This document shows, in pieces, positions 58,936 through 64,000 of a stretch of 64,000 bases of DNA. The stretch covers positions 21,367,708-21,431,707 of the forward strand of contig OZ025255.1 in the NCBI GenBank assembly GCA_964019135.1, read 5' to 3'. The position numbers were made by a program, and so were the translations under genes. The DNA is from Arenicola marina. Lineage: Eukaryota; Annelida; Polychaeta; Arenicolidae. Every line of letters begins with the position of its first letter. Within the stretch, counting starts at the first letter, position 1. A model generated the notes under the pieces. It worked only from the letters and a program-made list of their open reading frames with translations, did no database searches and was not told the DNA's origin.

Positions 58936-60456
58936 AAAATAAATATCCTAATTCAGCTTCGTGCACCCTGTAATAGCATAGGGCAGCGTACTCACTACCG
59001 ACCTCTAAACCTACCCAGAGACAAAGAGATGGCCCAATCAATCAAAGACCCTTCGGCCCGCCCCGAGCTCAAACTAAGCCACTATTCTCTCCCCCTCTCC
59101 TGGGCCAACTAACAACTAAGCTGGAGACCCGGTCAGCTAGACGGCAAAGTGCGATCTTTCGAAGAAATTCGGTTGTATTTCCTGGGGAATAGCTTGGACA
59201 TAATGTGGCAATCAACCCATCATTAATACAGTCCCCGTCCACAGTACCAGACCGGACGACCACGCCCCCCAACGCACAGAGACTGGAAGGCCTATCAGCC
59301 TCGCTCAGGGGGTTGGACCCGGAAGTCCCCCCCCACCCTCGTTTAACTGCATATAATGTATATAATGTATATTACTACTATTTATTTTACTCCACCACCT
59401 TTTTGTCACCGACGTTACAGTGCTTTTACGTATATATTCGATAACTTGGTAAATCTATTTTTAAGCTCACCTAACTACTCAGACCCTGACAAAATCACAA
59501 TGCCACATCAAAGATATTAGTTCACCAAGATCGGTCATACGGCGATTTCCTTGTAATCGTTCTCCGGTGGCGCCGCCAAGCGGTGAGCGCGTAGTATTGC
59601 ACAGTGCCGCCGTCAACAGGCATCAACTTCAAGTTTGTTCTGCCATAAATTGCGCGAATTCACGAAAGAAATGTCAAGGAGGGCCATTCTTGCGTTAATT
59701 TATCAGTCATTGATATCGTGCATCGATTATCACCGCCACAATTGTCGATAATTCTCCATTATCGCCTACGTCGAAGCGGGCTGATGCAGGTATAAGCAGT
59801 CAAAAATCTATCGTTGCCAATTATTACTCAATAATTATCAGATGACAACAATCTTCAAGTGACTGCTAAGGATTAACGAATGGGCAATCATGTATCCTGA
59901 TCAATGTCCTGGGGTTTAACTCAAAATTAGATGAACTCAAACCATATAGTATATGATCATATATAGACCGATAGCTGCCATGGGTGTCCGGCTCCCAGTG
60001 TCTGGCTAGCTTTGTCAGCTTTGTCATCTTTGGTAGCCAAAGCCTTTGTCTGCATTTCTGTTTAGCGCTTGTGCAGTCATCTTTTTTTTTGTGTATAGGC
60101 ATTTATAAAATGTTGTTTTTTATTATTATTTTTCAGATCACAGAGAGTGGTCAATGCAAGAAGGAAAGACTTGTTGAATAAATCCAGTTTCCGCACCAGC
60201 TGAAGTAGTTTATATTCTTAAAGCTGCTCATGTCTCAGAGTTTGTGTAGAAATGAGTAATCTTGTTGATGTTTGTCTATTTGTATTAACAAATATTAATT
60301 GGTTAAGCATGGCTTTGTTGTTTATTATTAATATTTAGGCTTAGAATATATATCACTGAACTTCGGGCCCCCTGGTGTTTGTTATAGGCCTACACTTGTA
60401 GGGAGCCTGTGTTTGCAGTGTGGGAGGGGGGGCGCAAGTGGGGGGGGGGGGGGGTC
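58936..60456. other. Gene-free stretch
   Basis: C run at 59328-59336. At 60136 an acceptor-like TTTTTCAG precedes a short frame VVNARRKDLLNKSSFRTS with a stop. It could be a terminal exon but I recognise nothing. A G run of about 16 lies near 60440. Confidence 0.35.
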
Positions 60457-60735
60457 GTATTCCCAGATCAGGAAGAATAAATTTCTTCATTACCAGCTCA
60501 CGATGAATTAAAAAGATAACTACCAGTATATATAGGAAGGCGGATGCATGATATAAATTAGCAATGTCCCGAGTCACGGTTATTTAATATGATAATTTCC
60601 AGTTCAAGATTTATAAAAATCGTTGATCACCACGGTCGGCTAATATCCCATTCCCAGTCCACGAAGAATCATTTGCCTCAACCCCAGTTCACGGTGAAAT
60701 GAAAACACCATTCCCGAGTAACGGAAATATCCCTT
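60457..60735. repeat. Degenerate tandem repeat of a CCCAGTTCACGGTGAA-type motif
   Basis: About six loose copies of 40-50 bp with words ATTCCCAG, CAGTTCACGGTGAA and ACCAGCTCACGATGAATT. Followed by a C run at 60738-60750. Confidence 0.6.
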
Positions 60736-60750
60736 ACCCCCCCCCCCCCC

Positions 60751-61904
60751 GCCCCCTCCCCCTGCAGTGACGTCGAAGGGTAGACTAATCTATGGTGTGA
60801 CAAAATAAAATAAAGACAGGAGACCGCCTATGCATAATAATTGTGAAGTTGTGTTCAATAATCGAACAATTAAGGGTACATCTTACTTTTCAGCCAGCAA
60901 AGTTATCAGCAAGTTAGGGGAGCCAAACACTTTGACACAGTTCACTGTCAGCAAATGACGTTCTCGGAATATGACGCCTTGATGACGCTAACAACTATTT
61001 ATTGCCACCTAAAAATAAAAATAGTATATATATTTAATGTTAAATATACCTGAAAGGGCACCACCAGGCTTTACATCAACGGGATTAATAGCGCTAAAAA
61101 AACGCTTAATTTGTTGTTCACAGGGCGCCGCTTATCACGCTGACAGCGTTATCGTCAGCGCACTGGCAGCCCAACGTTACGCGCTCGCCGCAAAGCGGCG
61201 CTACTACCAGCAGCATTACACATTTTACAATGTTTCTTAATCCCTGTTCAAAATGTGTTATGTCAAGTCTTTAATAATTAAGTTATCTACTCTAAAATTA
61301 ACTAATTAATTATAATTATTAAAAACTACAAATGGTCAATAGCAGGTTGTGCGATATACTTCATGTGTTAACAATATAGAATTCATAACTGTATTTTCGA
61401 TAAATGGTTACATTATCATAAAGCCCCATTTTTGTTTTGTTTTATTAATGATCATAGGAGCGTACTCAGTATTTCATAACTTAATTAAACATACAGGCCT
61501 ACATTTTCATTTGTTTCACATGAAGTTATATATATATGGCATATGACATAGCAATGTCACTGCCGTAGCCTTTACATCGATCATCTGCTCAACTATATGT
61601 CAAAATGTAAGTCTCTGTGCGCTGGCTCCATAAGAAACAATGTGTCCTTTGTGCGATACGTGATATGTCTAGAGGGTCTTTTACCTGGTGGCTTTGGACC
61701 GATGAATCAGTTTCCAGTGCAGTTTCTGCGAACCAAAAAAGACGTGCTCGTTTGCTCCAGCGAGGGGGGGGGGGGGGGGTTGTGGTGGGGTGGACGTTGC
61801 CTGGGAGGACATTGGATGAGATAGACTTGGTGACTGACGTTTTAACGGTAGGGTTATCCTCCGGGTGTTTTCTTACGCAGCGGAAACCCAGGGGTGGGTG
61901 AGAT
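60751..61904. other. Gene-free stretch with one exon-like GC island
   Basis: At 61123-61240 an acceptor TTCACAG precedes a GC-rich frame (AAYHADSVIVSALAAQRYAL) that stops near 61240. Not recognised; possibly a palindromic repeat (CGCTGACAGCG then CGTCAGCG). A G run of about 14 lies near 61766. Confidence 0.35.
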
Positions 61905-62220
61905 GAATTAGGAGGAGGGTGATGGGGTTGGCGGTGGATGGGGAAGCGGATGAGGTGGCGTAAGAGGGTGGGGGAGGAGGGGGGCGGTGTTGGCAGTGGG
62001 TGGGGCAGCGCTTGAGGTGAAGTGGGCGATGGAGAAGTAAGAGGAGGAGGAGGAGGAGGAGGAGGAGGAGGGCTTGGTGGTGGGGCGGAGGGCCGCGGTT
62101 GATGTGAAGTGGGCGGGGCGGGAGGAGGTCGAGTGGGGTGAGTTTGGGGGGAGGCCCCGTGTGAGCTGAAATGGGAGGAAGATGGGGGAGAGGAGGAGGG
62201 GAAGGGGCGGAGGGTGGGGG
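61905..62220. repeat. Purine-rich tract with (GGA)n microsatellite
   Basis: About ten perfect GGA units at 62041-62070 inside a 300-bp G-rich tract (GGGTGGGG, GGAGGAGG). On the minus strand it reads as a proline/leucine-rich frame, an artefact. It has quadruplex or triplex potential. Confidence 0.8.
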
Positions 62221-63019
62221 TATAGGCGTTTTTATCCTGCCTTCGGCTTGCTGCAATTCGTTACATGTTGGCAATGCAGCTTGTCGATCTGGCTGGCCGT
62301 GGCGTCTAGCCCTGGCTTGACTGTTGTGGCTGGTCCCTCTGGTGGCTTGACGGGCCAGCTAGGTCCCAGCTCCGGTCACACTGGGTGCGGTCTCACACCG
62401 GCGACAACCGTTGTGGCGATAGACCGGCGCGACACAGACCATTCAATCCTCTCGGCGACTCCCAGTAAGAGTGGGTCACCTTCAACATCGAACGCCGCAA
62501 TCTGACACTCTTTCGTCTATATTTCGGATATATTAACTGTTGCTGCTCAGGTGTGTTTTCGGCTCTAGGTCCTTTTCTTCTTCTCTAACTTGCGCTGTAT
62601 GTAATGTTTCTGTATGTGGCGGCGTACGTCAAAGGTTGAGAGAGGACAGAAGTACGGAAGAGAACACGCCCCAGCCAAGTCACTACTCATGTGTCTCGCC
62701 CATTAACGAGAAATGGATTGTATTACGTCGCGAAGACACGCGCATCGGAAATAAGCACAGAGCGGAAGTTTGCTAAGACGGTGTAGCAACACATGGGCTC
62801 CGGGATAGTCGGTCGGCCTTGCTGCGTACTTCTGTGGAGCGAATATATATCCATCATGACTTGCATCTTGACTCTTGCAAAGTGAACATATACGTCGGGA
62901 TATAGTCATTATGGATTAACTCAGTATGGATCAATATTGTGAAATGTAAAAAAGTCGTACATGAAGAAGACATTTAGTGGGGTAAAAAGCATCATTTTGG
63001 GAGCACCGCACTCGGAGTA
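62221..63019. other. Gene-free stretch upstream of GPCR
   Basis: Moderate GC, with plus frames at 62182-62505 and 62540-62776 lacking recognised domains. It could hold a non-coding first exon or promoter of the GPCR, but none is evident. Confidence 0.4.
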
Positions 63020-63532
63020 CCGCAGTCGGTGTACCGGTTTCTGTGTGACGCTCTCTGTGTAACGCTCTCTGTGTAACGCTCTCTGTGTAACGCTCTCGGT
63101 GTAACGATCTGTGTGTAACGCTCTCTGTGTACCGCCCTCTGTGTAACGCTCTGGGTGTAACGCTCTCGGTGTGACGCTCTCGGTGTAACGCTCTCTGTGT
63201 GACGCTTTCTGTGTGACGCTCCCTGTGTAACGCTATATAAAACGCTCTCTGTGTAACGCTCTGTGTAACGCTATGTATAACGTTCTCTATGTATAACGCT
63301 CTCGGTGTAACGCTCTCTTTGTAACGCTCTTTGTATACCGCTCTCTGTATAACGCTCCCTGTGTAACGCTCTGTGTAACGTTTTTTGTGTAACGTTCTGT
63401 GTAACGCTCTCTGCGTTACGCTCTGTGTAACGCTCTCTGTGTAACGCTCTCTGTGTAACGCTCTGCATAACACTCTGTGTACCGTTCTCTATGTAACGCT
63501 CTCTATGTAACGCTCTCTATGTAACGCTTTTT
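63020..63532. repeat. 14-bp minisatellite
   Basis: About 35 copies of CGCTCTCTGTGTAA with point variants and some shortened units (CGCTCTGTGTAA). Because 14 is not a multiple of three, the minus strand gives interleaved frames of a TERYTES-like pattern up to 180 residues; these are artefacts. It ends about 40 bp before the GPCR reading frame. Confidence 0.93.
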
Positions 63533-63568
63533 TTTACGGGAGGGGCAAAATGACAGTCGACAAATTGA

Positions 63569-64000
63569 ATGGGTTCGATCCCGGATTGTCCTCGGATGCA
63601 CGACATTGACGATAATATGGAGTTTATCTATAGATACAACGATTCTGATACCGCCGCATTGCGTTCGGATCAGAGTCACATTTCCATGGCTACCACGGAT
63701 TCGATGTTCCTGGATGCAAACGCGACGCACTGGCATCCGAACAGTACCACCGAGTCATCGTCCCTCATCGCTGGATTGTCTCGGGAACAGGTCGATCCCG
63801 ACGTGTTGTTCTTCCGGAAGGTCGTTCACCTCCTGGATCTGTATCTGGTCCCGGCCGTGGCGGTGATTGGGCTCCTGGGCAACACCGTGTCGTTCCTGGT
63901 CTTCGTGGGGACGTACCTGCGGCGGATGTCGAGCAGTATTTACCTGGCCGGCCTTACCCTCAGTGACAACCTCTTCCTCCTCGTCATGCTCATCTCTTGG
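63569..64000 (+). CDS. Class A (rhodopsin-family) GPCR, N-terminal part, peptide-receptor-like
   Basis: Open from an in-frame TGA at 63566 to the window edge (144 codons). It would be a plasma-membrane receptor. The extracellular N-terminus has glycosylation sequons NDS, NAT and NST. TM1 is about VVHLLDLYLVPAVAVIGLLG, followed by NTVSFLVF with the conserved GN. After the short loop YLRRMSSSIYLAG comes TM2, LTLSDNLFLLVMLISW, with the conserved LxxxD-type aspartate. SSSIYL before TM2 is common in invertebrate neuropeptide receptors, so that class is my guess; the ligand is unknown. In-frame ATGs at 63569, 63596 and 63617 are all possible starts. TM3-TM7 lie outside the window. Confidence 0.85.
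   Translation, partial: MGSIPDCPRMHDIDDNMEFIYRYNDSDTAALRSDQSHISMATTDSMFLDANATHWHPNSTTESSSLIAGLSREQVDPDVLFFRKVVHLLDLYLVPAVAVIGLLGNTVSFLVFVGTYLRRMSSSIYLAGLTLSDNLFLLVMLISW

Noticed and set aside
61123-61240. Exon-like GC island after an AG acceptor
   Set aside because: No family recognised and internal palindromes suggest a repeat; left as an unassigned note.
61873-62274. 133-residue proline- and leucine-rich minus frame
   Set aside because: Translation of the (GGA)n and G-rich tract.
62931-63473. 180-residue minus-strand frame of TERYTES-like repeats
   Set aside because: It is a translation of the 14-bp minisatellite; frames slip between variants and there is no start context or domain.
63570-63582. 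B-box-like GGTTCGATCCC suggesting a tRNA or SINE
   Set aside because: No A box or cloverleaf around it, and it lies inside the GPCR reading frame.

Overview
The window is eukaryotic, intron-bearing, repeat-dense DNA with no prokaryotic operon structure. Two tandem Golgi-type carbohydrate sulfotransferase genes, a kappa-class glutathione transferase, an odorant-receptor-like GPCR exon, a class A GPCR, many short DNA transposons, a Ty3/Gypsy fossil, LINE tails, a tRNA-derived SINE and several minisatellites suggest a marine invertebrate. A non-vertebrate deuterostome such as a lancelet (amphioxus) fits best. That is inference from content; no diagnostic gene proves the species.

Host genes. A GSTK1 gene lies on + at 1854-5550: seven exons are recognised, and the first coding exon lies left of the window. 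A lone copy of its third visible exon sits on + at 29605-29710 and looks dead. A single GPCR C-terminal exon carrying the TM7 NPxxY-type motif is at 9887-10078. Two paralogous sulfotransferase genes lie on - at 23299-26203 and 42154-44860. Each has a short first exon coding the N-terminal membrane anchor and one long exon coding the catalytic domain. A class A GPCR begins at about 63569 on + and runs off the right edge.

Mobile and repeated DNA fills the rest. Left to right: a truncated copy of a TTAA-flanked element (1-523); 21-bp and 33-bp minisatellites (1026-1790); small hairpin or MITE-like elements (7.2 and 8.1-8.4 kb); the intact TTAA-flanked element (10101-11150); a broken Ty3/Gypsy fossil (about 11.2-14.7 kb, -); and a foldback-like composite element (about 14.7-18.4 kb) whose inverted arms end in minisatellites and whose centre holds a hAT-like MITE. 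Next come copies of a modular dispersed repeat (18.9-20.6, 31.8-32.7 and 36.3-37.2 kb), L1/Tx1-like LINE pieces (21.1 and 39.0 kb), an 800-bp inverted-repeat element (41.0-41.8 kb) and a tRNA-derived SINE (46.6 kb). A nested segmental duplication fills 48.2-57.1 kb, a second LINE type lies at 58.7 kb, and a 14-bp minisatellite ends about 40 bp before the right-hand GPCR reading frame.

The genes do not form one pathway. The clearest biology is the sulfotransferase duplication. About 3 kb, including promoter, intron and 3' flank, was duplicated. The catalytic exons are almost identical, while the anchor exons and flanks have diverged, a pattern that points to gene conversion.
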